64,000 bases of DNA from Arthrobacter sp. Bi83 (GTDB taxonomy: Bacteria > Actinomycetota > Actinomycetes > Actinomycetales > Micrococcaceae), in NCBI RefSeq assembly GCF_918698095.1, contig NZ_CAKKLY010000007.1, positions 37,182-101,181 on the forward strand, in the 5' to 3' direction. Under the pieces are notes generated by a model, which made no database searches, had not been told where the DNA came from, and worked only from the letters and a program-made list of their open reading frames with translations. The translations under genes were made by a program, and so were the position numbers. Positions 43,476 through 59,789 of this stretch are shown here, one piece after another (within the stretch, counting starts at the first letter, position 1; every line of letters starts with the position of its first letter).

Positions 43476-44573
43476 ATGTGCATTCCCGATGAAATCACCA
43501 CGCCGGAAGTGATGATCGATGTGGACGTGCTGGACCGCAACATCGCACGGATGGCCGCCGCCACCCGTGCCCGCGGAGTGAAGCTTCGCCCGCACGCCAA
43601 GACACACAAGATCCTCGAGGTAGCGGCCAGGCAACTCGCGGCAGGAGCAGTGGGGCTCACCGTGGCCACGATCGGCGAGGCGGAAGTCTTTGCCAACGGC
43701 GGGGTGAAGGACATCTTCATCGCCTACCCGCTGTGGGTAACCCAGGGTCAGGCAGAACGGCTGCGCCGCCTTTCGGCCCAAGCCCGCATCACCGTCGGTG
43801 TGGACTCTGCGGAGAGCGCGGCGTTCATGGGACAAAACCTCGGAACGGACGCCGGCAACATTGCCGTTCGCGTGGAGATCGACAGCGGACACCACCGAAG
43901 CGGAGTCCATCCTGACGAAGCCGCAGGCGTTGCCCGCGCGGCCGCGGACGCCGGGCTGGAGGTTGTCGGCGTCTTCACGTTTCCCGGCCACAGCTATGCG
44001 CCCGGGATGCCTGCGGCAGCGGCCCGGCAGGAGGATGAAGCGCTGATCCGGGCGGCCACGCGCATGGCGGCGGAGGGGTTCAACGTGTCAGAAATTAGCG
44101 GCGGCTCCACTCCGACCGCCTTGGTGGGAGGAGACACAGCAGCTACCGAACTGCGGCCGGGCGTCTACGTTTTCGGTGATGCCCAGCAGCTGGAGCTTGA
44201 GCGGTGCACGCCAGAGAGCATCGCGCTGACGGTTGCGAGTACGGTGGTCAGCCATCACAGGACGGGTCCAGGCGAGCCTGGGCGGTTCATCATGGATGCC
44301 GGCAGCAAGATCCTGGGGAGCGACCGCGCGGCGTGGGCCAGCGGCTACGGCCGCCTGCTCGACTATCCCGGTGCCAGGATCACGTCGCTGTCCGAACACC
44401 ACGCCACGGTGGAGTGGCCCGACGGCACTCCAATGCCGGCGCTCGGACGGCGGCTCAGGGTGGTCCCCAACCACGTATGCCTGACCATCAACCTGGTGGA
44501 CGAGGCGAGCCTGGTCAGCGGCGGGGTGTTCACTGGCCGGTGGACCGTTGCGGCCCGCGGCAAGAACACCTGA
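43476..44573 (+). CDS. D-threonine aldolase-like, alanine-racemase-type PLP enzyme (DSD1 family)
   Basis: A 365-residue fold-type III PLP enzyme. The Schiff-base Lys is K42 in LRPHAKTHK, and the C-terminal metal-binding HxC is in PNHVCLTINL. Family members are metal-dependent D-threonine aldolases or D-serine dehydratases; sequence alone does not separate them. ATG 43476 has GAGG upstream. It ends the rightward cluster and probably generates or degrades a D-hydroxy amino acid linked to the C4 metabolism of this island. Confidence 0.87.
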   Translation: MCIPDEITTPEVMIDVDVLDRNIARMAAATRARGVKLRPHAKTHKILEVAARQLAAGAVGLTVATIGEAEVFANGGVKDIFIAYPLWVTQGQAERLRRLSAQARITVGVDSAESAAFMGQNLGTDAGNIAVRVEIDSGHHRSGVHPDEAAGVARAAADAGLEVVGVFTFPGHSYAPGMPAAAARQEDEALIRAATRMAAEGFNVSEISGGSTPTALVGGDTAATELRPGVYVFGDAQQLELERCTPESIALTVASTVVSHHRTGPGEPGRFIMDAGSKILGSDRAAWASGYGRLLDYPGARITSLSEHHATVEWPDGTPMPALGRRLRVVPNHVCLTINLVDEASLVSGGVFTGRWTVAARGKNT

Positions 44574-44600
44574 GGATGGCCGTGCCTCAGGGTGCGGTTC

Positions 44601-48042
<3,442 letters not shown>

Positions 48043-48072
48043 ATCCACCAGCCACCCCTGGAGAACAGCAGC

Positions 48073-49032
48073 ATGAACACCCAGACCCGCGAGACCACGT
48101 CCATGAGTGACGCCCAGGACAAAGCCGGCACACTGATCGAGGCCCTGCCGTGGATCCAGCGCTTTGCCGGAACCACCATGGTGATCAAATACGGCGGCAA
48201 CGCCATGGTCAACGACGAACTGCGCCGGGCCTTCGCTGAAGACGTCGTGTTCCTGCACCATGTGGGCATCCACCCCGTGGTGGTGCACGGCGGCGGCCCG
48301 CAGATCAACGCCATGCTCAGCCGCCTGGGCATCGAGTCCGAGTTCAAGGGCGGCCTGCGTGTCACCACCCCCGAAGCCATGGACGTGGTCCGCATGGTCC
48401 TCACCGGCCAGGTGGGACGCGAACTCGTGGGACTGATCAATTCCCACGGCCCGTACGCTGTGGGCATGTCCGGAGAGGACGGCGGTCTGCTGCGCGCCGT
48501 CCGCACCGGAACGGTCGTGGACGGCGAGGAAGTGGACCTGGGTCTCGTCGGCGAAGTCGTTGGTGTCAACCCGGAGGGAATCGTCGATATCCTAGCGGCA
48601 GGCCGGATCCCGGTGATTTCCACTGTCGCTCCGGAAATCATTGACGAGGACAGCAATGACGAAGGAGCTCGGCGGTTCCAGACCACCGGACAGGTGCTCA
48701 ACGTCAATGCGGACACTGCGGCCGCTGCCGTCGCGTCGGCCCTTGGCGCCTCCAAGCTGGTGATCCTGACCGACGTCGAAGGCCTCTATGCCAACTGGCC
48801 GGACAGGTCATCGCTTATTTCGTCGCTGACGGCCTCGGAGCTGCGGGAGATGCTGCCGCGGCTGGAGTCCGGGATGATCCCCAAAATGGCTGCCTGCCTG
48901 AAGGCCGTCGATGAGGGTGTGGAGCGCGCGCACATTGTGGACGGGCGCCTCCCGCACTCCATGTTGCTGGAAACCTTCACCACCGCGGGCATTGGCACGC
49001 AGGTGGTACCGGACGAGGAAGTGAATGCATGA
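48073..49032 (+). CDS. argB: Acetylglutamate kinase
   Basis: A 319-residue amino-acid kinase: VIKYGGNAM near residue 40, [27 protein letters not shown] and LTDVEGLY. This is the feedback-controlled step in many bacteria. Two close starts are possible (48073 and 48103); 48073 has GGAG 9 bases upstream and is used. Overlaps argD by ATGA. Confidence 0.96.
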   Translation: MNTQTRETTSMSDAQDKAGTLIEALPWIQRFAGTTMVIKYGGNAMVNDELRRAFAEDVVFLHHVGIHPVVVHGGGPQINAMLSRLGIESEFKGGLRVTTPEAMDVVRMVLTGQVGRELVGLINSHGPYAVGMSGEDGGLLRAVRTGTVVDGEEVDLGLVGEVVGVNPEGIVDILAAGRIPVISTVAPEIIDEDSNDEGARRFQTTGQVLNVNADTAAAAVASALGASKLVILTDVEGLYANWPDRSSLISSLTASELREMLPRLESGMIPKMAACLKAVDEGVERAHIVDGRLPHSMLLETFTTAGIGTQVVPDEEVNA

Positions 49033-50297
49033 GCCAGATTGAAAAGTCCCCGGTGGTCGACCTGGTCGAGACCCGCGGCCACACGACCGGAGCCGAGTGG
49101 CTGAGCCGCTACTCTTCCTCGCTCATGGGAGTGTTCGGCACCCCTCAGCGTGTCCTGGTCCGCGGCGCCGGGTGCCTGGTCTGGGATGCCGACGGCAAGG
49201 AGTACCTGGACCTGCTCGGCGGCATCGCCGTGAATGCCATGGGCCACGCGCACCCGTTCGTGACGTCGGTGATCTCCAGCCAGCTTGCCACCCTGGGCCA
49301 CGTCTCCAACTTCTTCACCAGCCCCACGCAGATCGCACTGGCCGAAAAACTGCTCGAACTGAGCAAGGCGCCGGCCGGTTCCAAGGTCTTTTTCGCGAAC
49401 TCCGGAACGGAGGCCGTCGAGGCCGCGTTCAAGCTGGCCCGGCGGAACAACGGCTCCGGTACGGCCGGGAACGGAACGCCCCGGACCAAGATCATCGCGC
49501 TGGAGGGCGCCTTCCACGGCCGGACCATGGGCGCCCTCGCCCTGACCGCCAAGGAAGCGTACCGGGCGCCGTTCGAACCGTTGCCCGGCGGCGTGGTCCA
49601 CATTCCGTTCGGCGACGTCGACGCCCTCGTGGAGGCGATCGATGAAACCACGGCGGCTGTCTTCCTCGAACCGATCCAGGGCGAGGCCGGCGTCCGCCCC
49701 CTGCCCGCCGGCTACCTGCGGGCCGCACGCGAAGCCACCACCAAGGCAGGCGCACTGCTGATTCTCGACGAAGTCCAGACCGGCATCGGACGCACCGGCA
49801 AATGGCTGGCAAGTGCAGACGCCGGCATCGTGCCGGACGCCGTCACCCTCGCCAAGGGCCTGGGCGGCGGGTTCCCCATCGGAGCGCTGGTCACGTTCGG
49901 CCCTGAAACGTCCGCGCTCCTGACGGCCGGGCAGCACGGCACCACGTTCGGCGGGAACCCGGTGGCTACGGCGGCCGCCCTGGCCACCCTGCACGCCATC
50001 GAAAACCAGCACGTCCTGGATAACGTCCGCAGCGTGGGGGAGCACCTCCGCTCGAGGCTGGCCGGAATCGACGGCGTCACGGAAGTCCGCGGCGAAGGCC
50101 TCCTCATCGGCTTCGACCTGGACGCGGACGTAGCCCCCGCCGTCGTGACAGCCGGCCTGGATGCCGGGTTCATCATCAACAGCCCCGGTCCGCGGACCAT
50201 CAGGCTGGCCCCGCCCCTGATCCTCACGGAAGAGCAGGCGGACCGTTTCCTGGCCGCCCTTCCTGACATCCTGCACACTGCAAAGGAAGCACAGTGA
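49029..50297 (+). CDS. argD: Acetylornithine aminotransferase
   Basis: A 422-residue class III PLP aminotransferase. Motifs: [58 protein letters not shown], and the PLP Lys in [16 protein letters not shown]. It makes N-acetylornithine with glutamate as donor. Its stop overlaps argF GTG (GTGA). Confidence 0.96.
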   Translation: MSQIEKSPVVDLVETRGHTTGAEWLSRYSSSLMGVFGTPQRVLVRGAGCLVWDADGKEYLDLLGGIAVNAMGHAHPFVTSVISSQLATLGHVSNFFTSPTQIALAEKLLELSKAPAGSKVFFANSGTEAVEAAFKLARRNNGSGTAGNGTPRTKIIALEGAFHGRTMGALALTAKEAYRAPFEPLPGGVVHIPFGDVDALVEAIDETTAAVFLEPIQGEAGVRPLPAGYLRAAREATTKAGALLILDEVQTGIGRTGKWLASADAGIVPDAVTLAKGLGGGFPIGALVTFGPETSALLTAGQHGTTFGGNPVATAAALATLHAIENQHVLDNVRSVGEHLRSRLAGIDGVTEVRGEGLLIGFDLDADVAPAVVTAGLDAGFIINSPGPRTIRLAPPLILTEEQADRFLAALPDILHTAKEAQ

Positions 50298-51301
50298 CTT
50301 CACCAGCGACATCATCCGTCAAGATCCGCCACTTCCTGAAGGACACCGACCTGACTCCTGCCGAGCAGGCCGAGGTGCTGGACCTCGCCATGCGACTGAA
50401 GGCCGCGCCGTACAGTGCGCAGCCCTTCGCGGCAGAGGGCAGCGGCCGCCAGACGGTCGCCGTGATCTTCGACAAGACCTCCACCCGGACCCGGGTTTCC
50501 TTCGCCACCGGTGTGGCGGACATGGGTGGAAACGCCCTCATCATCAACCCCGGTGAGGCCCAGATCGGCCACAAGGAATCAGTGGAGGACACCGCCAAGG
50601 TGCTTGAGCGCATGGTCTCCACCATCGTGTGGCGCACGGGCGCCCACTCGGGCCTCGTCGCCATGGCGGAAAACTCCCGGGTGCCGGTCATCAATGCCCT
50701 CTGCGACGACTACCACCCGTGCCAGCTCCTGGCGGACCTGCTGGCCGTGAAGGAGCACAAGGGCGAGCTCAAGGGGCTCACCATGGCCTACCTTGGCGAC
50801 GCCGCCAACAACATGGCCAATTCCTACCTGCTGGCCGGTGTCACCGCCGGAATGCACGTCCGCATCGCCGGGCCGGAAGGCTACCTGCCAGCCGCGGGCA
50901 TCGTGTCGGCGGCCCAGGAGCGCGCCGCGGAAACCGGCGGCTCCGTCCTCGTCACGACGGACGCCGGGGAAGCCCTCAAGGGAGCGGACGTCGTCGCGAC
51001 GGACACCTGGGTCTCCATGGGCCAGGAAGCCGAAAAGGAAGCCCGGCTGCAGCTTTTCCGCGAGTACTCCGTCGATGAGGCGGCTATGGCACAGGCGGCG
51101 GAAGACGCCGTCGTGCTTCACTGCCTTCCCGCGTACCGCGGCTACGAGATCTCGGCGGCCGTCATCGACGGCCCGCAGTCGATCGTCTGGGACGAGGCCG
51201 AAAACCGGCTCCACGCGCAGAAGGCGCTGATGGCCTGGCTCATGCACCGGTCGGGCCTGGCCGTTGTTGAGGGACTGCCGCCGGTGGCAGGGCAGGCCTA
51301 A
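50294..51301 (+). CDS. argF: Ornithine carbamoyltransferase (anabolic)
   Basis: A 335-residue transcarbamylase: carbamoyl-phosphate loop STRTRVSF, QIGHKESVEDTAKVL, CDDYHPCQLLADL and HCLPAYRG (ornithine-binding HCLP). It converts ornithine to citrulline. The gene is followed by argR with zero spacing. Confidence 0.96.
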   Translation: MTSPATSSVKIRHFLKDTDLTPAEQAEVLDLAMRLKAAPYSAQPFAAEGSGRQTVAVIFDKTSTRTRVSFATGVADMGGNALIINPGEAQIGHKESVEDTAKVLERMVSTIVWRTGAHSGLVAMAENSRVPVINALCDDYHPCQLLADLLAVKEHKGELKGLTMAYLGDAANNMANSYLLAGVTAGMHVRIAGPEGYLPAAGIVSAAQERAAETGGSVLVTTDAGEALKGADVVATDTWVSMGQEAEKEARLQLFREYSVDEAAMAQAAEDAVVLHCLPAYRGYEISAAVIDGPQSIVWDEAENRLHAQKALMAWLMHRSGLAVVEGLPPVAGQA

Positions 51302-51838
51302 TTGTCAGTCCAGCCTCCGTCGCCGGGCGCGAGCCCGGCCACCAAGACAGCCCGCCAGGCGCGGATCACCGCGATCCTCACCGGCGAGTCCGTGCGCTCC
51401 CAGGCGGAGCTGGCGGCGCTGCTCGCGGACGACGGGGTGCAGGTCACGCAGGCAACCCTGTCGCGGGATCTCGTGGAGCTGGGCGCCGTCCGGGTCCGCG
51501 GTAAAGAAGGCGTCCTGGTCTACGCCGTGCCCGGCGAGGGCGGGGAGCGGGGGGCCAAGAGCGGAGTCAGCCAGGAAATCCTTGACGCACGGCTGGCGAG
51601 GCTGTGCGGCGAACTCCTGGTCACGGCCGAAGCGTCTGCCAACATTGCCGTGCTGCGCACGCCGCCCGGGGCCGCGAATTTCCTGGCCCTCGCGATCGAC
51701 CATTCCGTGATGCCGTCCGTCCTGGGCACCATCGCGGGGGACGACACCGTGCTGCTGGTCGCCCGGGATCCGCAGGGCGGACCGGACCTTGCCGCCCGGT
51801 TTCTGCAGCTCGCGGAGGAAGCCGGCACCAGCCCGTAG
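51302..51838 (+). CDS. argR: Arginine repressor
   Basis: A 178-residue ArgR. N-terminal winged helix-turn-helix (about 20-85: [39 protein letters not shown]) and a C-terminal hexamerising arginine-binding domain ([31 protein letters not shown]). The start is TTG at 51302, directly after the argF TAA, so it depends on coupled translation. Being inside the operon, it probably limits its own synthesis. Confidence 0.94.
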   Translation: MSVQPPSPGASPATKTARQARITAILTGESVRSQAELAALLADDGVQVTQATLSRDLVELGAVRVRGKEGVLVYAVPGEGGERGAKSGVSQEILDARLARLCGELLVTAEASANIAVLRTPPGAANFLALAIDHSVMPSVLGTIAGDDTVLLVARDPQGGPDLAARFLQLAEEAGTSP

Positions 51839-51946
51839 CCGCCGGCCCGAAGCAGCAGCGACGTACAAAAATTGGGCCCGGCACAAGGGTGTGACAGGCT
51901 TTCATCAGACGAACAAATTCAACCAAACAACTAAGGAGCATGTGAA

Positions 51947-54594
<2,648 letters not shown>

Positions 54595-54599
54595 CAGCC

Positions 54600-54705
54600 G
54601 CACGCTCTCTCACTTCCTGCAGCTTTTTGGGCAACGCTCTCTCACTTTCCTCAAGAAAGGGAGAGAGCGTTGCCGATTTTCCTGCGAAAAGTGAGAGAGC
54701 GTTGC
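54600..54705. repeat. Repeats of ACGCTCTCTCAC with a long inverted repeat (possible terminator)
   Basis: The 12-mer ACGCTCTCTCAC occurs in forward sense at 54602 and 54634 and in inverted sense as GTGAGAGAGCGT at 54691 (one-base variant GGGAGAGAGCGT at 54659). Arms 54631-54649 and 54655-54673 form a 19-bp stem with a single mismatch, loop CTCAA, followed by GATTTT. It ends the arg operon and may also be a dispersed REP-like element. Confidence 0.75.
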
Positions 54706-54742
54706 GCGTTAACGAGCGAAAACTCCCCGCTACCATTGCGCC

Positions 54743-55282
54743 ATGAGCGAATCCTTCCGCCGGCAATTGCGTGCCCTGCCGGATTTCCACGAAAACCTTC
54801 CGGACTTTGATGCGGCTACTGCCCCCGCGGACCCGGCCGAGCTGTTCCGGAAGTGGCTGGCGGCTGCCCTGGATGCCGGGGAGCGGCAGCCGCATGCGTG
54901 CAGCCTGGCCACGGCGGATTCCGACGGCCAGCCGTCGTCCCGGATGCTGATCCTGAAAGACATCGACGACGACGGCTGGCACATCGCGACGTCCCGTACC
55001 TCACGCAAGGGGAGGGAACTATCGGCGAACCCCAGGGCCGCGCTGAACTTCTACTGGCCGCTGCAGGGCAGGCAGGTCCGTGTGGTTGGCCACGCGGTGG
55101 AGCTGTCCGCGGAGGCATCGGCGGCGGACTGGGACGCCCGGCCAGCGGCGGACGGCAGCCACAATCCGGACTGGCAGCTTTACGCCATCCAGCCTCTGGA
55201 GATCGAGTTCTGGCAGGCCCGGCACGACCGCAGGCACATCAGGCACTTCTACCGGCCGGCGGGGAACGCCGAGCTGCGTTAA
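54743..55282 (+). CDS. pdxH: Pyridoxal 5'-phosphate synthase (PNP/PMP oxidase family)
   Basis: A 179-residue FMN split-barrel oxidase. Core motifs MLILKDIDDDGWHIATSRTS, NPRAALNFYWPLQGRQVRV and C-terminal EFWQARHDRRH fit PNPOx with its dimerisation region. It would finish pyridoxal phosphate from PNP or PMP. It is shorter than E. coli PdxH, and some actinobacterial relatives use other substrates, so the name is probable rather than certain. The ATG at 54743 is preceded by no strong Shine-Dalgarno sequence. Confidence 0.8.
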   Translation: MSESFRRQLRALPDFHENLPDFDAATAPADPAELFRKWLAAALDAGERQPHACSLATADSDGQPSSRMLILKDIDDDGWHIATSRTSRKGRELSANPRAALNFYWPLQGRQVRVVGHAVELSAEASAADWDARPAADGSHNPDWQLYAIQPLEIEFWQARHDRRHIRHFYRPAGNAELR

Positions 55283-55312
55283 GGCCGATTAACCGTCCGC
55301 TACGATTGCCGT

Positions 55313-56044
55313 ATGACCGCAATCACACCTGAGACAGTACTCACGGAACTGCACAAAGCGGCCGACGCCGTTGCCTCCCAGGCGGCAAAACTCACCGCTG
55401 ATGACGTCCCGGCGTCGTCGAAACTTCCGGGCTGGACACGGGGACATGTTCTGGCCCACATCACCGGGATCTCGAACGCGATGGCCCGACAGCTGGAGTT
55501 CGCCGCTCGCGGCGCTTCCGTGGAGTTGTACGACGGCGGCTACGAGGGCCGCACGAAGGCGATCGGGATGGCCGCGGGGCACAGCATCGACGAACACCGC
55601 GCCGACCTGGACGCCGCGCTGGAACGGGCGCTCCGGGCCTTCGACGCGCTGGATGCCGCCGGCTGGCAGGTCCCCATCGCCTACCGCGGGGGAGTGGTCT
55701 TCGACGGCGGCCGCGCCCTCTGGCGCGAACTCGTGATCCATGCCTCGGACCTCGGCACGGGTCCTGGCCCTGAAGCGTGGAGCAGGCTTTTCTGCGAGCA
55801 TCTGTTCGACTTCCTGACGGCACGGGTTCCGGAGGGGCAGAAGTTTGTGCTCCAGCCGCTGGGCCTGCCGCCCGTGGCCATCGGAGCCGGCGGGCGTTCC
55901 ACGGTGATCAGCGGGATGGTCACGGATATCGCTGCGTGGCTGGCCGGGCGCGAACCTTCGTTGGGCAGCCTGCGTGCCTCGGCAGCCGCCGACGGAGTGG
56001 ACCTGCCGGAGCTGCTTCCTTGGCCCTCGGGAGTGCCGCACTAG
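55313..56044 (+). CDS. Maleylpyruvate isomerase family mycothiol-dependent enzyme
   Basis: A 243-residue DinB/MDMPI-fold protein. N-terminal mycothiol-dependent metal-binding region (LPGWTRGHVLAHITGISNAM: the His ligand pattern HVLAHI) and C-terminal MDMPI domain (RELVIHASDLGTG). Mycothiol dependence is characteristic of actinobacteria and supports the assignment of the host. Substrate unknown; it may be a thiol S-transferase. Confidence 0.85.
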   Translation: MTAITPETVLTELHKAADAVASQAAKLTADDVPASSKLPGWTRGHVLAHITGISNAMARQLEFAARGASVELYDGGYEGRTKAIGMAAGHSIDEHRADLDAALERALRAFDALDAAGWQVPIAYRGGVVFDGGRALWRELVIHASDLGTGPGPEAWSRLFCEHLFDFLTARVPEGQKFVLQPLGLPPVAIGAGGRSTVISGMVTDIAAWLAGREPSLGSLRASAAADGVDLPELLPWPSGVPH

Positions 56045-56140
56045 CCGGATGCCGGACCCTTGCCCGCCCTATCGCATTTTTGTCAGGGGTCGCTGGCAGA
56101 CTCTGGTTATGGACGGCAACCAGAAGCCAGTAGCGGCACC

Positions 56141-56356
56141 ATGATTGACCAGTTGCGGGAGCTGGAGGATCTTAAGTCCGCGGCGGCGGCCACTCAGGCC
56201 CGGATCGCCGTCGCGTTTGAGCCCGCCGGTGACTCCGGCGATGCCGGCAGCGCGGCGTTCAGGGTCCGGAAATGCCACAGCCTCAAACCCGCCAGAGACG
56301 CGAACTCCGGCACCAAGCCAAGGCCCACAAACGCGCACGCCCCACCGGGCCGATAG
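56141..56356 (+). pseudogene. Remnant of a DUF222/HNH endonuclease gene
   Basis: ATG 56141 opens a frame for 71 residues. IDQLRELEDLKSAAAATQAR is very like the N-terminus of the DUF222/HNH proteins abundant in Arthrobacter, but after about 25 residues it runs into unrelated low-complexity sequence and a stop. The spacer 56045-56367 holds nothing else. Best seen as a decayed copy; a small real gene cannot be excluded. Confidence 0.45.
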
Positions 56357-56367
56357 CCGCCTAAGAC

Positions 56368-56904
56368 CTAGGTCCGGGTGAGGGCCTCTTTTTCACGGGC
56401 CAGCAGGCTTTCCTTGATCCGCAGCCCCCACCGGAAACCGCCCAACGTGCCGTCGGTGCGGACCACACGGTGGCACGGCACGAAAAGGGCCGCAGCGTTG
56501 AAGGCGCACGCGCTGGCCGCGGCGCGGACCGCTTTGGCGTTGCCGGACAGCACCGCGTATTCGGTGTACGTCACCGGCGCGCCGGGGCTGACGGTGCGCA
56601 GCACATCCCAGGCATGGGCGCGGAACGGGCCTGACTTCTGCAGCACCGGCACGCTCATGGCCGGAACAGGATCCCCCGCGTAGAAGGCTTCCACCGCGGA
56701 GGAGATGGGGCCGAGGTCGTCCACGCTGTCGTACGCCACGGGCTGCAGCTCCGGATGGATCTGCCCGGTGAGTTCGCCCGAATCGGCGGTCCAGCCCGAA
56801 GCCAGCACAACGCCGTCGCGGGCGATGATCGTGAATGGGCCGTCCGGCGTGGTCATGGTGAGCAGCTGCGCATTCATGTCTGCGCCGTTGTGCTGAGATG
56901 TCAT
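56368..56904 (-). CDS. ogt: Methylated-DNA--[protein]-cysteine S-methyltransferase
   Basis: A 178-residue O6-alkylguanine repair protein. Active site [11 protein letters not shown], with helix-turn-helix region [13 protein letters not shown] and the closing [14 protein letters not shown]. It transfers the alkyl group to its Cys and is inactivated. Start ATG 56904 overlaps the stop of the upstream Ada-AlkA gene (ATGA), so the two are coupled. Confidence 0.95.
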   Translation of the reverse strand: MTSQHNGADMNAQLLTMTTPDGPFTIIARDGVVLASGWTADSGELTGQIHPELQPVAYDSVDDLGPISSAVEAFYAGDPVPAMSVPVLQKSGPFRAHAWDVLRTVSPGAPVTYTEYAVLSGNAKAVRAAASACAFNAAALFVPCHRVVRTDGTLGGFRWGLRIKESLLAREKEALTRT

Positions 56905-58400
56905 TTCAAAGCCTTCTTTGTGGTGGTTTTCGGCGCGGCCGCTGCGGCGCGCCAGAGGTGCATGGTGGCGTACGACCGCCACGGGCTGACTTCGCTGAAA
57001 TCTGAGGACAGCGTGGAATCAGGCGAGGCGCCTTGAGTGGCGGACACCTGCCCGAGTGCCCGGATTCCATTGCGTACCGCGGCGTCGTTGGCCAGGAGGA
57101 TATCCGGTGCGCCGATCACTCGCATCGCAACGTATCCCACTGTCCAGGGGCCCACGCCCGCCAAGGGAAGGAGATTCGCGCGAAGACCGGGCAGATCGTC
57201 CCCGTAGCCCAGGTCCAGGTCCCCGGAAGCAAGCGCCGCGGCGGTTGCCACAAGGGAGTCTATTCTCCGCCGCGGCCCGCGCAGCAGTCCTTGGCCGGCC
57301 AGTGCGATCTGCTCCGGCGTCGGGAACATCCTGTCCAAGCCTTCGCCGGGAGCGGTGCTCGGGCTGCCCGCGGCGGCCAGCTGGGTGAGGGCCGTCCTGG
57401 CCGCGGCCACCGTGATCTGCTGCCCGACCATGGCGCGGACCAGGAGCTCGTGCGGATCCAGGGCGCCGGGCATGCGGATGCCGGGAGTTTCGGCAACAGC
57501 CTCTGACAGCCGGGGATCTGTGCCGAGTGCTCCGTCAATGGCGAGGGGGTCGGCGTCGAGGTCGAAGAGCCGGCGGACCCTGCTCAGCAGGGCTGAAAGG
57601 TCGCGCAGGTCCACCGCGCCGATGGTGAGCACCAGGGGCCGCCCAGGGGCGCCGGCGTCGTACTCGACCCTGAAGCGCGCGTCACCGTGCGGCAGCCGCA
57701 GCGAACGGGCATAGGACGACGGCGTGCCCGCCTCGATTCCGGGAATGGCGCGGACCGCAAGGAAGCCGAAGATGCCCGGGTCGAAGGGTTCACGGTAGGG
57801 AAGGTTCAGCGTGAGCGCGGTACTGGCAGCCGGCGACGGATGAATCCGCGCGGTGGCGCGCAGGGCGGTGGGGGTCATGTCGAACACCTCGCCCACGGTC
57901 TCATTGAACTGGCGAACGCTGCTGAACCCGGCCGCGAAAGCGATGTCCGCGAGTTTCATGGGCGTCGACACCAGCAGTGTTCGGGCGGTCTGTGCCCTGC
58001 TGGCCCGGGCGAGGGAGAGCGGCCCGGCGCCGAGCTCGTGGCTGAGGATTCTGTTCAGCTGCCGGGACGAATATCCCAGGCGTGCGGCCAGTCCTTCCAC
58101 GCCGTCGCGGTTGATCACGCCGTCGTTGATGAGCCGCATGGCACGGCCCGCGATGTCCGAGCGCACGTTCCACGCAGGCGTTCCCGGCACTGCTTCCGGA
58201 AGGCAGCGCTTGCACGCGCGGTAGCCGGCGTCGTGGGCCGCAGCCGAGGTTTCGTAAAAGGTGACGTTCTCGGCTTTCGGCGTCCTGGCCGGGCACGAGG
58301 GCCTGCAATAGATTCCCGTGGTCCGCACCGCCGTATAGAACTGCCCGTCGAAACGGGTGTCCCGTGCGTCGATTGCACGGTAGCGCTGCAAGAAGTCCAT
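56901..58400 (-). CDS. Ada-AlkA fusion: AraC-type regulator plus DNA-3-methyladenine glycosylase 2
   Basis: A 499-residue fusion. N-terminal Ada methylphosphotriester domain with four Cys ([18 protein letters not shown]), then an AraC helix-turn-helix domain (about 95-190, [40 protein letters not shown]), then AlkA (about 205-490) with helix-hairpin-helix [11 protein letters not shown] and the catalytic Asp in [11 protein letters not shown]. It senses alkyl-phosphotriesters, activates its own operon and excises alkylated bases. ATG 58400 is used; the upstream extension is spurious. Divergent from Aag. Confidence 0.94.
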   Translation of the reverse strand: MDFLQRYRAIDARDTRFDGQFYTAVRTTGIYCRPSCPARTPKAENVTFYETSAAAHDAGYRACKRCLPEAVPGTPAWNVRSDIAGRAMRLINDGVINRDGVEGLAARLGYSSRQLNRILSHELGAGPLSLARASRAQTARTLLVSTPMKLADIAFAAGFSSVRQFNETVGEVFDMTPTALRATARIHPSPAASTALTLNLPYREPFDPGIFGFLAVRAIPGIEAGTPSSYARSLRLPHGDARFRVEYDAGAPGRPLVLTIGAVDLRDLSALLSRVRRLFDLDADPLAIDGALGTDPRLSEAVAETPGIRMPGALDPHELLVRAMVGQQITVAAARTALTQLAAAGSPSTAPGEGLDRMFPTPEQIALAGQGLLRGPRRRIDSLVATAAALASGDLDLGYGDDLPGLRANLLPLAGVGPWTVGYVAMRVIGAPDILLANDAAVRNGIRALGQVSATQGASPDSTLSSDFSEVSPWRSYATMHLWRAAAAAPKTTTKKALK

Positions 58401-58512
58401 GACTCCATCCTGCCAGCCGAAGCAGGACGCAGCTAGCGGAAATCGGACATCGCCGTGCGATAGTTTGCGCCCTCCCGTCGGTGGCGGGGGCACGGGTGGG
58501 TAAAGTCGGAGC

Positions 58513-59172
58513 ATGACCGTCAGCAGCAGCCACCCCGCATCGGAGGACGAGGATCACGTGCGGGAATTCCTCACCGGCGATGCCCGCGAGGTAGCGCCCC
58601 TGCTCCTGGGCGCCGTCCTCACCCACCACAGCCCGGATGGTCCTGTGTCCGTGCGGATCACGGAACTCGAGGCCTACATGGGGCCCGGCGATTCGCTGCA
58701 TCCCGATCCCGGGTCCCACACATTCCGCGGCCCCACGCGCCGGAACGCGCCGATGTTCGGCCCGGCCGGGCATCTTTATGTGTACTTCACATACGGCATG
58801 CACAGTTGCGCCAACATCGTCTGCGGGCCGTCCGGCCACGCCTCCGCCGTGCTGCTGCGTGCGGGAGAGATTGTGGACGGGCTGCCGCTTGCCTTGGCGA
58901 GGCGGCCGACGTCGAAATCGGCCAAGGACCTGGCCAGCGGACCTGCCCGCCTGGCCACCGCCCTCGGACTGACGACGGCGGACAGCGGCCGGGACGCGCT
59001 CACGCACCCGTTCAGCCTCGAACTTCCCCCGGCGCCGGTGGCCGGCGTAAGCGCCGGACCCAGAGTGGGCGTCGCCGGGGACGGCGGATCGCACGACTAT
59101 CCCTGGCGTTTCTGGCTGACGGGGGACCCCACGGTTTCCCGCTATAAGGCGGCGAAGGTGCGTTCGGCCTAG
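58513..59172 (+). CDS. DNA-3-methyladenine glycosylase (AAG/MPG family)
   Basis: A 219-residue Aag-family protein: [20 protein letters not shown] (catalytic Glu), [22 protein letters not shown] (base-binding loop) and [11 protein letters not shown]. It removes alkylated purines by glycosidic cleavage. It diverges from the Ada-AlkA gene across 112 bases, so the two may share a damage-inducible promoter. Confidence 0.93.
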   Translation: MTVSSSHPASEDEDHVREFLTGDAREVAPLLLGAVLTHHSPDGPVSVRITELEAYMGPGDSLHPDPGSHTFRGPTRRNAPMFGPAGHLYVYFTYGMHSCANIVCGPSGHASAVLLRAGEIVDGLPLALARRPTSKSAKDLASGPARLATALGLTTADSGRDALTHPFSLELPPAPVAGVSAGPRVGVAGDGGSHDYPWRFWLTGDPTVSRYKAAKVRSA

Positions 59173-59231
59173 TCCGTGACCGGCGGGGTTCAGTAACGCG
59201 GCGGCTCGGCAACACGTCGTAGGCTTGACGG

Positions 59232-59789
59232 GTGAACCAGAGCGAGCAGACCCCGGCCCCCAAATCCGTTCCCGTGGACCAGCTGATCACCCGGCTTTGC
59301 GCCACCGTGCCGGACTATCCGAAGCCGGGAATCGTGTTCAAGGACCTGACTCCCGTGTTCGCCGACGGCCGTGCGCTGCGGGCCGTCGTGGACTCCCTGG
59401 TGGAACCGTTCAAGGGCCAGTTCGATGCCGTGGCAGGCGTCGAGGCCCGCGGCTTCCTGCTTGCCGCCGCCGCAGCCTACGCCACGGGAACAGGGGTCAT
59501 CACCGTGCGGAAAGCGGGCAAACTGCCGCGTGACGTCTACGCCGAGGATTACGCCCTGGAGTACGGAACCTCCACGCTTGAACTCCACAAGACGGACCTG
59601 CCCGCCGGCAGCCGGGTGCTGATCCTGGACGACGTCCTGGCCACCGGCGGAACACTCAGTGCAGCGGTGCGGCTCTTCGAACGCTGCGGTGTCCACGTGT
59701 CCGGCGTGGGAGTGGTCATGGAGCTGGGGGAGCTGCGCGGCCGCGCAGCCCTTGCCGGGCACCGCGTCCGCTCGCTGCTCCGCCTCTAG
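59232..59789 (+). CDS. apt: Adenine phosphoribosyltransferase
   Basis: A 185-residue purine salvage enzyme making AMP from adenine and PRPP. PRPP-binding motif VLILDDVLATGGT (about residues 131-143), VPDYPKPGIVFKDLTPV near the start and VEARGFLLAAAAA. The start is GTG 59232. Monocistronic-looking. Confidence 0.95.
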   Translation: MNQSEQTPAPKSVPVDQLITRLCATVPDYPKPGIVFKDLTPVFADGRALRAVVDSLVEPFKGQFDAVAGVEARGFLLAAAAAYATGTGVITVRKAGKLPRDVYAEDYALEYGTSTLELHKTDLPAGSRVLILDDVLATGGTLSAAVRLFERCGVHVSGVGVVMELGELRGRAALAGHRVRSLLRL

